Positions 39,027 to 47,729 are shown, numbered from the stretch's first letter. The stretch is DNA of 64,000 nucleotides from Alphaproteobacteria bacterium (GCA_018823325.1 JAHJIJ010000015.1:124001-188000), one strand, 5' to 3'. Numbers and translations: made by a program. The notes: a model not told the origin generated them from the letters alone.

Positions 39027-39691
39027 GGGAGGCGCGGGCAGTCGCTCCGGAGAGACCGGTGCGCCAACGCGACGCGCAGGCCACGAAGGCGCGCATCTTT
39101 CGTGCAGCGACCAGGGAATTCGGTGCGCACGGCTATGCCGGTGCGCGGATCGAGAAAATCGTGAGCAGAGCGGGATGCAGCATCCGAATGATCTACCATC
39201 ATTACGGATCGAAGGCGGCGCTCTACCGTGCGGTGGTCGAGGGCGCCTATCGCGACCTGCGCGAGCAGGAAGCTGCACTCGGCTTCGATCTCGACGATCC
39301 GATGGGTTGCCTGGAGCGGCTGCTGCGCTTCACCATGCGCTATTTTGCGGAGCATCCGGATTTCGAGGGCATCATTCGGTCCGAGAACGACCTGCGCGGC
39401 CGGGTGGTCGGCACCTCGCACGCGATCGAGAACAGCGGCGCCGCGCTCAAGGCCCGGCTGGCCCAGATCATTGCGGCTGGGGAAGCGAAGGGCCTGTTCC
39501 GCCCCGGCATCGATCCGCTCAAGCTCTATGTGACGATCACGGCCTTGAGCCGCTTTCACCTTGCGAACGGACATTCGCTCTCGGCGATTCTCGGTGCGGA
39601 CCTGCGCGCGGAGACCTGGCGCGCGGACTGGACCGAGTGGGCGGCAGACCTGCTGCGCCGTCAGGTCTCCCGCTCCACCGTGTCGCCCTAG
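39023..39691 (+). CDS. TetR/AcrR family transcriptional regulator
   Basis: A 222-residue repressor. The helix-turn-helix is ATREFGAHGYAGARIEKIVSRAGCSIRMIYHHYGSKAALYRAVV (about 30-73), followed by a TetR_C-like domain. It starts at GTG 39023, overlapping the LysR stop, so both regulators are made together. Two linked regulators between the Rieske and hpx-like operons suggest that one controls each side. Its ligand is unknown. Confidence 0.87.
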   Translation: MREARAVAPERPVRQRDAQATKARIFRAATREFGAHGYAGARIEKIVSRAGCSIRMIYHHYGSKAALYRAVVEGAYRDLREQEAALGFDLDDPMGCLERLLRFTMRYFAEHPDFEGIIRSENDLRGRVVGTSHAIENSGAALKARLAQIIAAGEAKGLFRPGIDPLKLYVTITALSRFHLANGHSLSAILGADLRAETWRADWTEWAADLLRRQVSRSTVSP

Positions 39692-39732
39692 CCGCGCGCG
39701 ACGGCGGTCATGGCCCGTCTAAGCGCCTTGCA

Positions 39733-40113
39733 TCAGGAACTGCCCCCTTCGATCGAAACATGGGCCGAGACGACTTTCCAGCCCTCCGCCAGGCGGACCC
39801 AGGTCTGGCTCTGCCGCCCGCGCCGGTCCGATCCTTCCCGGAAGAACTCGACATTCGTTGTCGCGATATCCCGGCCGTAAGTGGTGATGGCCAGGCGGCC
39901 CAGCCGGCGCTGCGGGGAGCCGCCACGTCCCTTGCGGAACGCGCGAATCTCCTCGGCGCCGTACAGCACTTCGCCCACGCCGTAGCGGACGGTGGTGGGC
40001 GCATCATGGAAAAGTGCGTCCATCTCAGCAGTATCGTCGGTCATGAGCGCACGCTCATATCGTTCGAACAGAGCCGTGACTTCGGCGACGATCTCGGGGT
40101 CGTTGAGGATCAT
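39733..40113 (-). CDS. hpxZ: HpxZ/AtzH-like DUF3225 protein
   Basis: A 126-residue NTF2-fold protein. FERYERALMTDDTAEMDALFHD (about 16-37), TTVRYGVGEVLYGAEEIRAFRKGRG (about 40-64) and SQTWVRLAEGWKVVSAHVS near the end are the DUF3225 pattern. The family includes HpxZ of the Klebsiella oxalurate cluster and AtzH, a 1,3-dicarboxyurea deamidase. Its start overlaps the amidase stop by four bases. The name rests on the full hpxX-hpxY-hpxZ order. Whether the substrate is oxalurate-like or carboxyurea-like is open. Confidence 0.8.
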   Translation of the reverse strand: MILNDPEIVAEVTALFERYERALMTDDTAEMDALFHDAPTTVRYGVGEVLYGAEEIRAFRKGRGGSPQRRLGRLAITTYGRDIATTNVEFFREGSDRRGRQSQTWVRLAEGWKVVSAHVSIEGGSS

Positions 40114-41465
40114 GACAGGGGACTCCGGATAGCCAGACGACCGGCGGTCAGGCCGCGCGCCTCAAGGTGAACGGCGAAATCGAGCAGGGCGCGATCGCGT
40201 CCTTTCGCGGCAATCAGTTGCACGCCAAGGGGCAGGCCTTCGACCGCCAACGGTGCAGCGATGATGGGCAGACCGAGGTAGCTGAGCGGCTGGGTGTAAA
40301 GTCCAAGATTGGCGCGTGCGGGCTGCGGCACGCCATCGATAGGTATGACCGGATCGTCAATGAGCGGAGCCGGGCCGAAAACAGCGGGAGCGATGAGCAC
40401 GTCATGCTCGGCGAACGCCCGATCGACATGCGCGGCAAACACAGCACGGAAGGCCAGGGCCTCCTCATAGACACTGCGCGGCAGGGCAGCGCCGGCAATC
40501 AGCCGGTCCCGGGTCGCGGGGTCAAAGGATAGCGCGTCGGTGCGCAGGGCATCCTTGTGGAGTTGCCCACCCTCAAACGCCGTGATGAGGAAGGCGGCGG
40601 AGCGCGCGCGAGAGACATCTGGCAGGTCCACCACTGGAAGGTCGCCCAGGTCGGCCGAGAGTGCGTCCAGAGCGGCCCGCATCTGCGGCGCGAGATTGGC
40701 TGCGAACCAGCCGCCCAGCCGCGCAGGCCGCATGGTCGAGGGTGCTGCATCCGCGGCCGGGCCTCGCAGCACGCCATCAACCGCCGCAAGGTCTGCCGCG
40801 CTGCGGGTGAAGGCGCCGATGTCGTCCAGCGTGTGAACGAAGGGATAGACTCCCTCCATCGGTAATGAGCCATGCGTCGGCTTGATGCCGTGCAGGCCAC
40901 ACAAGCTGGCCGGGATTCGGATCGAGCCGTTCGTGTCCGATCCGAGGGCGAAGGAGACGAACCCGGCCGCTACCGCCGCCGCCGACCCGCCGGACGAGCC
41001 GCCGGCAAAGCGCTGCGTGTCGTGGGGATTGCGGGTCTGGCCCCAGTGCGCATTGTCGGTCACGAAGCCATAAGCGAACTCGTCCATGTTGAGCGTGGCC
41101 ACCAGCACCGCGCCGGCTGCGCTCAGCCGGGCGATTGCTTCGGCGTCGTCGCGTGCCGGCGCGGCTTGGCGCAGCCGGCCCGCGCCGGCGGTCGTTGGCA
41201 GGCCGGACACATCGAACAGGTCCTTGACGCCATAGGGCACGCCGGCGAGCGGACCGGGGTCGATGCCTTCGGCCACTTGTGCGTCGATGCGGTCGGCCTC
41301 GGCCAGCGCCCGCTCCGGCAGGGTCCGCGTGACAGCGTTGATCGCCGCGTCACCGTCCGCGATGCGGGCCAGCGCCGTCTGTGCGATGGCCCGGGCGCTG
41401 CATTCACCGCTGCGCACGGAAGCCGCAATGGCGCGAATGTCCTTCCCGGCGAACCAGTCAGTCAT
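40110..41465 (-). CDS. hpxY: HpxY/AtzE-like amidase
   Basis: Amidase-signature enzyme of 451 residues. The Ser-cisSer-Lys triad is visible: Lys in GVPYGVKDLFDVSG near 82, then GGSSGGSAAAVAAG near 155 and the nucleophile region GSDTNGSIRIPAS near 178. The AtzE group acts with a small AtzG/HpxX partner and cleaves amides of small ureido acids such as 1-carboxybiuret; HpxY acts in oxalurate catabolism. It overlaps both flanking genes by four bases (hpxX-hpxY-hpxZ). Confidence 0.85.
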   Translation of the reverse strand: MTDWFAGKDIRAIAASVRSGECSARAIAQTALARIADGDAAINAVTRTLPERALAEADRIDAQVAEGIDPGPLAGVPYGVKDLFDVSGLPTTAGAGRLRQAAPARDDAEAIARLSAAGAVLVATLNMDEFAYGFVTDNAHWGQTRNPHDTQRFAGGSSGGSAAAVAAGFVSFALGSDTNGSIRIPASLCGLHGIKPTHGSLPMEGVYPFVHTLDDIGAFTRSAADLAAVDGVLRGPAADAAPSTMRPARLGGWFAANLAPQMRAALDALSADLGDLPVVDLPDVSRARSAAFLITAFEGGQLHKDALRTDALSFDPATRDRLIAGAALPRSVYEEALAFRAVFAAHVDRAFAEHDVLIAPAVFGPAPLIDDPVIPIDGVPQPARANLGLYTQPLSYLGLPIIAAPLAVEGLPLGVQLIAAKGRDRALLDFAVHLEARGLTAGRLAIRSPLS

Positions 41466-41635
41466 TGCCTCGGCCCTCTCAGCGTCATGATGTGGCGGCC
41501 GAGCAGCCGCACGTTCATCGCAACGCCGGCAACGCAGGCCTCCGGCAGGACCATGTCGAGCGTCTGCGCAACAGCCTCCGCCACTTCGTCATCCTTCCCG
41601 TCCGCACGCTGGAAAATCTCTTCATCGGCAGCCAT
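41462..41635 (-). CDS. hpxX: HpxX/AtzG-like small amidase partner (DUF4089)
   Basis: A 57-residue protein, probably the stabilising partner subunit of the downstream amidase. The helical C-terminal part (LDMVLPEACVAG, then NVRLLGRHIMTLRG) is the DUF4089 pattern, in which two helices pack on AtzE-type amidases. ATG 41635 is chosen because AAGGGG lies about six bases upstream; an in-frame ATG at 41674 would add 13 residues but has no ribosome-binding site. It overlaps hpxY by four bases. Confidence 0.72.
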   Translation of the reverse strand: MAADEEIFQRADGKDDEVAEAVAQTLDMVLPEACVAGVAMNVRLLGRHIMTLRGPRQ

Positions 41636-41659
41636 GGCGACCCCTTGCGAAAGATAAGT

Positions 41660-41671
41660 AATAAATTTATT
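41660..41671. promoter_or_regulatory. AT-rich palindrome upstream of hpxX
   Basis: AATAAATTTATT is a perfect 12-base palindrome flanked by two ATAAGT direct repeats (from 41654 and 41674). It lies in the divergent hpxX/ribE region, 25 bases before the chosen hpxX start, in otherwise GC-rich DNA. It is a good position for a repressor or activator site of the nearby LysR or TetR regulators. Confidence 0.4.
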
Positions 41672-41785
41672 CATAAGTGATTACGCGCAAATGCCAAGCG
41701 GGCAGTTGCCGTTGCTGCTTGCGAGGCCTGGAGGTACGGCGACGCCACAGGCGCGAAATGCAGGCGCGGAACGAGGACAAACACT

Positions 41786-42421
41786 ATGTATATGGGCTTG
41801 GTACAGGGCGTGGCGGATGTCGTTTCGGCGGATCGGAAGCCCGACCGGGTGGCGCTGAAGCTGGCCTTTCCGGAACATCTGACCAATGGCCTCGTGCTCG
41901 GCGCCAGCGTCTCCGTGGAAGGCGTCTGCCTCTCGGTAACCAGCATTGAGGGCAATGAGGTCGGCTTCGATGCGACGGCGGGAACGCTGATATCGACCAA
42001 CCTGGGCGCCCTCGATCACGACCGCCTCAACATCGAGCGTTCAGCGAAGCTGGGTGACGAGATCGGTGGGCATATTGTGGCAGGTCACGTCTCCGGCTGC
42101 GCGACCATCGTGGCGATGGAGACCAAGCCAGATGCCCATATGTGGATGAAACTGCGCCTGCCCCAGCCTTGGGCCCGGTATGTGTTCGACCGGGGATTTC
42201 TTGCCGTCAACGGCTGCAGTCTGACCGTGGCAGGGGTTGAGGACGACCTCTTCACCATCAATCTCATTCCCGAGACGCTGCGCCAGACGACCTTCGGTCT
42301 TTATCGGGTCGGCGAGCAGGTGAACTTCGAGGTCGACCAGCAGACCATGGTGCTGGTGGACACGATCGAACGAACCGTGACATCCGTCCTGGAGCGCCTG
42401 CTCCCCAAGACGCCGGCCTGA
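41786..42421 (+). CDS. ribE: riboflavin synthase alpha subunit
   Basis: A 211-residue protein with two lumazine-binding domains (about 1-95 and 96-195). The first starts MYMGLVQGVADVV in place of the usual MFTGIVQ, and SVEGVCLSVTSI is the first-domain motif. The second has GHIVAGHVSG, FLAVNGCSLTVAGVEDDLFTINLIPETL and TTFGLYRVGEQVNFEVD. The enzyme dismutates two dimethylribityllumazines to riboflavin. It resembles the E. coli-type subunit. It lies between hpxX and hpxW with no rib genes nearby and no FMN riboswitch seen upstream, so it may be a second copy recruited to this locus. Confidence 0.85.
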   Translation: MYMGLVQGVADVVSADRKPDRVALKLAFPEHLTNGLVLGASVSVEGVCLSVTSIEGNEVGFDATAGTLISTNLGALDHDRLNIERSAKLGDEIGGHIVAGHVSGCATIVAMETKPDAHMWMKLRLPQPWARYVFDRGFLAVNGCSLTVAGVEDDLFTINLIPETLRQTTFGLYRVGEQVNFEVDQQTMVLVDTIERTVTSVLERLLPKTPA

Positions 42422-42449
42422 CCCCCCTCCTGGTCGGAGCCTGCCGCAC

Positions 42450-44036
42450 ATGACGAGCAATCAAGAAGCCATCGGCAACGGCGGCATCACCACCGCACCG
42501 CACGCTCTTGCCTCCCAGGCGGGGCTGGACGTGCTCAGGGATGGTGGCACAGCCGTCGAAGCCTGCGTCGCCATGGCCGCCACGCTGGCCGTGGTCTATC
42601 CGCACATGACCGGCATCGGTGGCGACGGCTTCTGGCTTATCCATGAGCCGGAGGGGCGTGTCCATGCCATCGATGCCTGCGGTGGCGCTGCCATGGCGGC
42701 AGACCTGTCACTCTATCAGGGGCTGAAGGTCATTCCTTGGCGTGGGCCGCTCGCAGCGAACACCGTGGCAGGCACGATTTCCGGCTGGCAGGCGGCGTTG
42801 GCCGGTGACGACGGCTCGCTCGGCTTGGCGCGTTTGCTGCGGGATGCGATCAAACTTGCGCAGGGCGGTGTTCCGGTCACGGCGGGCGGTGCGGACATCG
42901 CCCGGCTCAAGCACGCAGAATTGCACGGGCTGGTGGGCGCCTATGCGGACATCTTCGCGCCGGAAGGCAGACCGTTGGGCCAGGATGATATTCTCAGGCA
43001 GCCGCAACTCGCCCGCACGCTCCAGTCTCTTGCCGATCAGGGGCTGGAGAGCTTCTATAGGGGGGATCTGGCCCAGTCGATCGCGGCCGATCTGGCGGCG
43101 CTGGGGAGTCCTGTCTCACTGGAAGACTTGCAGCGCCATCGCGCTTCCACCCCGGCTCCGCTCAGCATTTCTGTCTCCGGCGCCCGGCTGTTCAACACCG
43201 CGCCGCCCACGCAGGGGCTTGCCGCGCTCCTGATCCTCGCCCTTTTCGATCGGTTGCCGCCGAGCGAGGCGGAGAGCTTTGCGCATGTCCACGGGCTGGT
43301 CGAGGCCACCAAGCAAGCCTTCCTCGTCCGCAACCGTCACGTCGGCGATCCGGCCTACATGGCGGTGTCGGCGCAGCAAATTCTGGACGATACCGCCCGC
43401 ATCGCCGGGATGGTCGATGCCATCGATCCACGCCGCGCGCTGCCTTGGCCGGCTCCGTCGGCCCACGGCGACACGACCTGGTTCGGCGCGGCGGACGGGC
43501 GCGGGCAAGTGGTGAGCTGCATTCAGTCGACCTATTTCGAGTTCGGCTCCGGGCTCGTGCTGCCGGAGACCGGCATCACCTGGCAGAACCGGGGCGCGAG
43601 CTTCACGCTCGACGCGGACGGTCCCAATGTTCTGCGACCGGGCCGCAAGCCGTTCCATACCCTCAATCCGGCGCTCGCCCTGTTCGATGACGGGCGCGTC
43701 ATGGCTTATGGCACCATGGGCGGCGAGGGACAGCCGCAGACGCAGGCGGCGCTCTTCTCGCGCTATGCCTGGCAGGGCATTCCGTTGCAGGAGGCAATAT
43801 CGCGGCCGCGCTGGCTGCTCGGTCGCACCTGGGGTGAGGAAAGCACGACGCTGAAATTGGAGAGCCGCTTCCCCGAGGCACTTGTCGAGGCACTGCGCGC
43901 GGCCGGCCACGATCTCGAAATGGTCGCGCCGATGACCGCGATGATGGGCCATGCCGGCGCAATCGTGCGCCATCGCGATGGCGAGTTGGAGGGCGCCACA
44001 GATCCCCGCTCGGATGGCGCGGTCTGCATCTGCTGA
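42450..44036 (+). CDS. hpxW: HpxW-like gamma-glutamyltransferase family (oxamate amidohydrolase) proenzyme
   Basis: Ntn-hydrolase of 528 residues, made as a proenzyme that self-cleaves before a catalytic Thr. The candidate nucleophile is Thr342 in HGDTTWFG; ESTYFEFGSG-like QSTYFEFGSGLVLPETGI (about 361-378) and TMGGEGQPQTQAA near 419 are HpxW-type blocks. HpxW of Klebsiella hydrolyses oxamate to oxalate and ammonia. It lacks an evident signal peptide, unlike periplasmic gamma-glutamyltransferases. It starts 28 bases after ribE. Identification depends on the hpxXYZ neighbours. Confidence 0.8.
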   Translation: MTSNQEAIGNGGITTAPHALASQAGLDVLRDGGTAVEACVAMAATLAVVYPHMTGIGGDGFWLIHEPEGRVHAIDACGGAAMAADLSLYQGLKVIPWRGPLAANTVAGTISGWQAALAGDDGSLGLARLLRDAIKLAQGGVPVTAGGADIARLKHAELHGLVGAYADIFAPEGRPLGQDDILRQPQLARTLQSLADQGLESFYRGDLAQSIAADLAALGSPVSLEDLQRHRASTPAPLSISVSGARLFNTAPPTQGLAALLILALFDRLPPSEAESFAHVHGLVEATKQAFLVRNRHVGDPAYMAVSAQQILDDTARIAGMVDAIDPRRALPWPAPSAHGDTTWFGAADGRGQVVSCIQSTYFEFGSGLVLPETGITWQNRGASFTLDADGPNVLRPGRKPFHTLNPALALFDDGRVMAYGTMGGEGQPQTQAALFSRYAWQGIPLQEAISRPRWLLGRTWGEESTTLKLESRFPEALVEALRAAGHDLEMVAPMTAMMGHAGAIVRHRDGELEGATDPRSDGAVCIC

Positions 44037-44447
44037 AGCGTGCAGCGCAGTGAGCGCCATCCAAGAGCGCGCCATAACAGGTAAGCCTGAACGGCTGGCC
44101 GCGTGCGCGCATCCGCGTACACCATCGTTGCTTCGAGGCTGGGCCTGGAATGTAACAAAGGCGGAGGTACCCGAAAGGGAACAATTGGAGTTCAAACTTG
44201 GCTTGCTTGTACCACATTCTTCTCAGTCGTTGAGATTCGGCTAATCTTGTCCTTGGCCGAGCCTCACCAAGAAATTCTTGCTCTGGGAGGTAATGGAAAG
44301 GGGCGTCCGCAATGCTTGTAGTACAACGCCAATGTCCGTTTATCTTAGGCAGGTGACTTGCTGAGCGCGGCAGCATCTCGCGCTGACGCCTCCCCAAGGA
44401 CACTCGTCGGCGCAATAACACAGCGGCAATGGCCCTGCGATTGCGCA
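44037..44447. other. 411-base intergenic region, lower GC
   Basis: No gene supported. The stretch is visibly more AT-rich than the flanks and contains only short frames without ribosome-binding sites. It separates the convergent hpxW and MerC-like genes and may be decayed DNA at the edge of the following accessory segment. Confidence 0.4.
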
Positions 44448-44867
44448 CTATGTCGAAGTTCGCAACCGCCAGTTCGTCAGATGGCCAACAACCAGGAAGA
44501 TGCTGCCGGCGATTGTCAGCGACACTTCGCCGCCCTCCCCTAGTCCGGGCAGCAGAGCCAAGGCGATCATGACGATACCGGCCAGGCCACACAAGGCAAC
44601 ATAGGCTTTGCGATGGCGCCGATAGCCAAGCCAGAACGCCAACGCCGCGCTGGGCGCAAGCAGCCCTAGCGCTACCAGATGAAACGCTTCTGATTGGACG
44701 AAAAGCATCAGAGCGCCCGGCACGATCAGTAGCAGGAGAGGCAGGGCAAGGCAGTGCGCCAGACAGATAAGCGAGCCAGAAATGGCTGCCGTTTCAACAA
44801 TATGAGCCGGGACTTGGCCTGATGTGGAAGAGAGTGGATTACGCCGCATGACGAAACAGATTTCCAT
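44448..44867 (-). CDS. MerC domain-containing membrane protein
   Basis: A 139-residue inner-membrane protein with four predicted segments. ISGSLICLAHCLALPLLLLIVPG (about 30-52) has the two cysteines and histidine typical of MerC-fold proteins, which in mer operons take up Hg(II). No merA, merT or merR is seen nearby, so a general metal or redox role is as likely as mercury resistance. An internal ATG at 44849 is an alternative start. Confidence 0.75.
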   Translation of the reverse strand: MEICFVMRRNPLSSTSGQVPAHIVETAAISGSLICLAHCLALPLLLLIVPGALMLFVQSEAFHLVALGLLAPSAALAFWLGYRRHRKAYVALCGLAGIVMIALALLPGLGEGGEVSLTIAGSIFLVVGHLTNWRLRTST

Positions 44868-45027
44868 TGAGAGATGATATATCGTCTCCTACTAGCTCAA
44901 CGATCGCGAACTTTAAAGGGCTTAGTAGATGAACGGCCAGCAGGGAGGGGTCGGCGACGCTCGACGCACTGGTCGATCGCTTGTTTGGACCGGCGCCTGC
45001 GCCCCTTGAGGTTCTGGAGACCGTAGC

Positions 45028-45675
45028 ATGACGCGCGCTGGCGTACTGGCGCTGGGCCTGGCTCTGCTCGCAATGCCGGCAGTCGCCAAGGACAAACCTC
45101 CGAAAACATGGCAGGCAACCCGCACGGTCGACCCGATCACTGGCGCAACGAGCTGCGTCGTGTCAGCCGTCGACTATGTCGGCACGCTTCGCTACTCACG
45201 GACGGGCTATCTGTACCCCGTCATCGAGATGAACAGCACACATGGCCTGCTCGTCGGCGTGAGCAGCGGGGGACGCTTCCGCCTTCCCACTGGCGCTATC
45301 CTCTGGCGCGTGGATGATCAGCCATTTCGGGAGATCAAGCCTGAGGACAACCCGCGAGGCACAGCGGTGACCGCCGCTCCGCAAGTCGATGACGCTGCGA
45401 CAAAGGCGGTGGCAGATGCCATGGCGCTGTCGAACAAGCTCATCCTGTCCGCTACGGCGACCAGCACGCTGGCCAGCGGCGAGACCGCCAAAGCCATGCT
45501 AACCGAACTGCGCGCAGGTCGCGGGCTGATCTATCGTGCTGCGGCGATCTCAAGCCCCTATGGCCTGCCCGATCCGAACATGATGCGCGTTGGCCAGTTT
45601 CAAAAGGATGGCCTCAAGCCTATTCCGGTCGATGCCTCACTCGGCATCGCATTGGCAGAGTGCGGCATCGAGTGA
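45028..45675 (+). CDS. exported protein of unknown function
   Basis: A 215-residue protein with a Sec signal peptide (about 1-20, ending AVA-K). The mature part has no domain I recognise. It contains a CVVSAVDYVGTLRYSRTGYLYPVIEMNS stretch (about 44-71), a beta-rich VGVSSGGRFRLPTGAILWRVDDQPF section, and two cysteines (about 44 and 212) that could form a disulfide in the periplasm. It stands alone between the MerC-like gene and the methyltransferase module. Confidence 0.7.
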   Translation: MTRAGVLALGLALLAMPAVAKDKPPKTWQATRTVDPITGATSCVVSAVDYVGTLRYSRTGYLYPVIEMNSTHGLLVGVSSGGRFRLPTGAILWRVDDQPFREIKPEDNPRGTAVTAAPQVDDAATKAVADAMALSNKLILSATATSTLASGETAKAMLTELRAGRGLIYRAAAISSPYGLPDPNMMRVGQFQKDGLKPIPVDASLGIALAECGIE

Positions 45676-45805
45676 GAGCCTCGAGACCATTGCTACCGGC
45701 ACTGCACGCTCGCAACCCGAGTGTTCGATGCGAAAAATGAGGGCGCGGTTTAAACGCGCTGATTAGAATTTGTTCCTATAGGTAATCACTCATTATACAC
45801 TTACG

Positions 45806-45834
45806 TTGACAACGTGGAGTTCCTGATTGATATC
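45806..45834 (+). promoter_or_regulatory. promoter of the methyltransferase module
   Basis: A perfect -35 box TTGACA (45806-45811) is followed after 17 bases by GATATC as a weak -10. The transcription start would fall about 20 bases before ATG 45863. The -10 lies inside an inverted repeat. Confidence 0.4.
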
Positions 45835-45844
45835 ACCATCAATC
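45825..45844. promoter_or_regulatory. inverted repeat overlapping the -10 region
   Basis: GATTGAT and ATCAATC, perfect 7-base arms with a 6-base spacer, lie 18 bases before the regulator gene. The position suggests autorepression by the HTH/AbrB-type product. Not tested. Confidence 0.45.
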
Positions 45845-45862
45845 GATAGGGATTCGTGTGTT

Positions 45863-46309
45863 ATGACCAAGGAAGAAATGGACTCCCTCACAGAGGGCCT
45901 CGACAGCAAGGCGGCGAAAGTCCGCGCGCTGTACAGTGCCGGTGTCAGTGCAGGCGACATCGGCCGCTACATCGGCATCCGCTATCAGCATGTCTACAAT
46001 GTGCTCCTGCGCGCCGGCCTGATTGCCAAAGCCGCACCGGCAACATCTCCAGCTTCAGCACTTAATCCGGACAGCGAAATCATCGTGGCCCGCATCGGAA
46101 AAAATGGCGGGATCGAGCTGCCAGATTCGGTCATGGAGCGCTATGGCCTGAAGGCTGGCGAAGCCGTTTACTGCCAGGCATTGCCCGAGGGTTTAATGGT
46201 CCTCAGCCAGGAAGCCGCTCTTGCGCACGTTACCCGTATGGCCCGTGAAAAAATGCCTGAACAGGCTGCCCTCATCGAAGCCCTGCTCAAGGGACGAAGT
46301 TCCACCTGA
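45863..46309 (+). CDS. HTH and AbrB/SpoVT-type DNA-binding protein
   Basis: A 148-residue protein. An N-terminal helix-turn-helix (KVRALYSAGVSAGDIGRYIGIRYQHVYNVLLRAGL, about 15-50) resembles small phage and plasmid repressors. The middle (about 68-115, VARIGKNGGIELPDSVMERYGLKAGEAVYCQ) is a SpoVT/AbrB-like swapped-hairpin domain. The ATG at 45863 is preferred over an upstream TTG at 45827 because of its place after the promoter. It precedes the methyltransferase by 40 bases and probably regulates it. Confidence 0.72.
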   Translation: MTKEEMDSLTEGLDSKAAKVRALYSAGVSAGDIGRYIGIRYQHVYNVLLRAGLIAKAAPATSPASALNPDSEIIVARIGKNGGIELPDSVMERYGLKAGEAVYCQALPEGLMVLSQEAALAHVTRMAREKMPEQAALIEALLKGRSST

Positions 46310-46349
46310 CTTGGATCACTTCGCTAACATATAGCAAGGAACGTCACCC

Positions 46350-47729
46350 ATGAATTCGAACAACCCCATACGTGGGGACGGCCTGATCCGTTCCCTCAAG
46401 GTAGAACTGCGCCCAGTCACTGCGGTGCGGCCATCGCCGCGTAATGCCCGTACCCATAGCGAGAAGCAGATCACACAGATTGCATCGTCCATTCGGCAGT
46501 TCGGCTTTACCAATCCGATCATCGTCGATGATGAGGGCGTCATCGTCGCCGGACATGGCCGCTATGCAGCTGCAAAACTGCTGATGCTGCCGGACGTGCC
46601 GGTGGTTCCGATCGCAGACCTCAGCCCGGCAGAGCTGCGTGCCTATGCGCTTGCAGACAATCGCATCGCCCAGAACGCGGGCTGGGACGAGGATGTCCTG
46701 CGGATCGAGTTCGAGGAACTGCATTCGCTCGACCTCAGCTTCGATCTTGAGATCACCGGCTTTTCAACCACTGAGATCGACCAACTCATGGTGATGACGC
46801 CGCAGGATGCGAAACTTGAGAAGATGCCGCAGATCGACAAGCGTCAGACCTGTGGCGTGGAGCGCGGTGATCTTTGGGTGCTTGGCAATCATCGCCTGCT
46901 GTGTGGCGACACGCGCAGTCCGGAAAGCTTTGCTGCGCTCATGGGCGAGGAACGCGCACGGCTCGTGTTCTCCGATCCGCCCTTTAACGTGAAGATCGAC
47001 GGGCATGTCGGAGGGCTGGGCCAGACGAAGCATGCCGAGTTTGCGATGGCATCGGGCGAGATGAGCGAGGTTGAATTCACAGCCTTCCTGGAAACCGCGT
47101 TTCGCAACGCCGCCGACGTCAGCATGGATGGCGCTATCCATTATCAGTGCATGGACTGGCGGCACGTCGAGGAAATGATGAGCGCAGGCCGAGCTGTGTA
47201 TTCCGAGCTCAAGAACATCTGCGTCTGGAGCAAGGGCAGCGCCGGCATGGGCAGCTTCTACCGCTCCCAGCACGAACTGGTCTTCGTATGGAAGGTCGGC
47301 ACGGCGCCCCATCTCAATACGGTCGAGCTGGGAAAGAACGGGCGGTATCGCACGAACATCTGGAACTATCGTGGCGCTACCAAAACCGGTGCGGATGCTG
47401 AACTGGCGATGCACCCGACCGTAAAGCCGGTGCCGATGATCATGGATGCGATCAAGGACACCTCGAAGGTTGGCGAGATCGTGCTCGATCCCTTCGGTGG
47501 CTCTGGCTCGACACTGCTGGCGGCGGAGAAGACCAAGCGTCGTGCGCGCCTGATCGAGTATGAACCAGGCTATTGCGAGGTGACTATCCGGCGTTGGCAG
47601 GCGCTCACACGCAAGGCCGCTGTGCTGGAGGCAACCGGCGAGAGTTTTACGGAGGTATCAGCGCGGCGGATCGCAGACATGGAAGCGATGGCTGATGCAG
47701 CGCTGGCGACAGGAGGCGAACATGACTGA
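46350..47729 (+). CDS. ParB-domain DNA methyltransferase
   Basis: A 459-residue protein of phage type. Residues about 15-100 are a ParB/Srx N-terminal domain (RNARTHSEKQITQIASSIRQFGFTNPIIV and GHGRYAAAKLL). The methylase has motif IV SDPPFNV near 208 before motif I LDPFGGSGSTLLAAEKTKRRARLIEYEPGYC near 377, the beta-class order, giving N6-adenine or N4-cytosine methylation. No restriction gene is seen, so it is likely an orphan. AAGGAA precedes the ATG. The stop overlaps the next start by 8 bases. Confidence 0.87.
   Translation: MNSNNPIRGDGLIRSLKVELRPVTAVRPSPRNARTHSEKQITQIASSIRQFGFTNPIIVDDEGVIVAGHGRYAAAKLLMLPDVPVVPIADLSPAELRAYALADNRIAQNAGWDEDVLRIEFEELHSLDLSFDLEITGFSTTEIDQLMVMTPQDAKLEKMPQIDKRQTCGVERGDLWVLGNHRLLCGDTRSPESFAALMGEERARLVFSDPPFNVKIDGHVGGLGQTKHAEFAMASGEMSEVEFTAFLETAFRNAADVSMDGAIHYQCMDWRHVEEMMSAGRAVYSELKNICVWSKGSAGMGSFYRSQHELVFVWKVGTAPHLNTVELGKNGRYRTNIWNYRGATKTGADAELAMHPTVKPVPMIMDAIKDTSKVGEIVLDPFGGSGSTLLAAEKTKRRARLIEYEPGYCEVTIRRWQALTRKAAVLEATGESFTEVSARRIADMEAMADAALATGGEHD

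Noticed and set aside
39733..41635. Full cyanuric-acid (atzDEF) pathway
   Set aside because: AtzE-, AtzG- and AtzH-like proteins are present, but no cyanuric acid hydrolase or allophanate hydrolase is seen, and the HpxW neighbour points to the oxalurate-type set.
41675..41785. FMN riboswitch upstream of the riboflavin synthase gene
   Set aside because: The leader is only 111 bases and shows none of the conserved FMN-element blocks that I could recognise.
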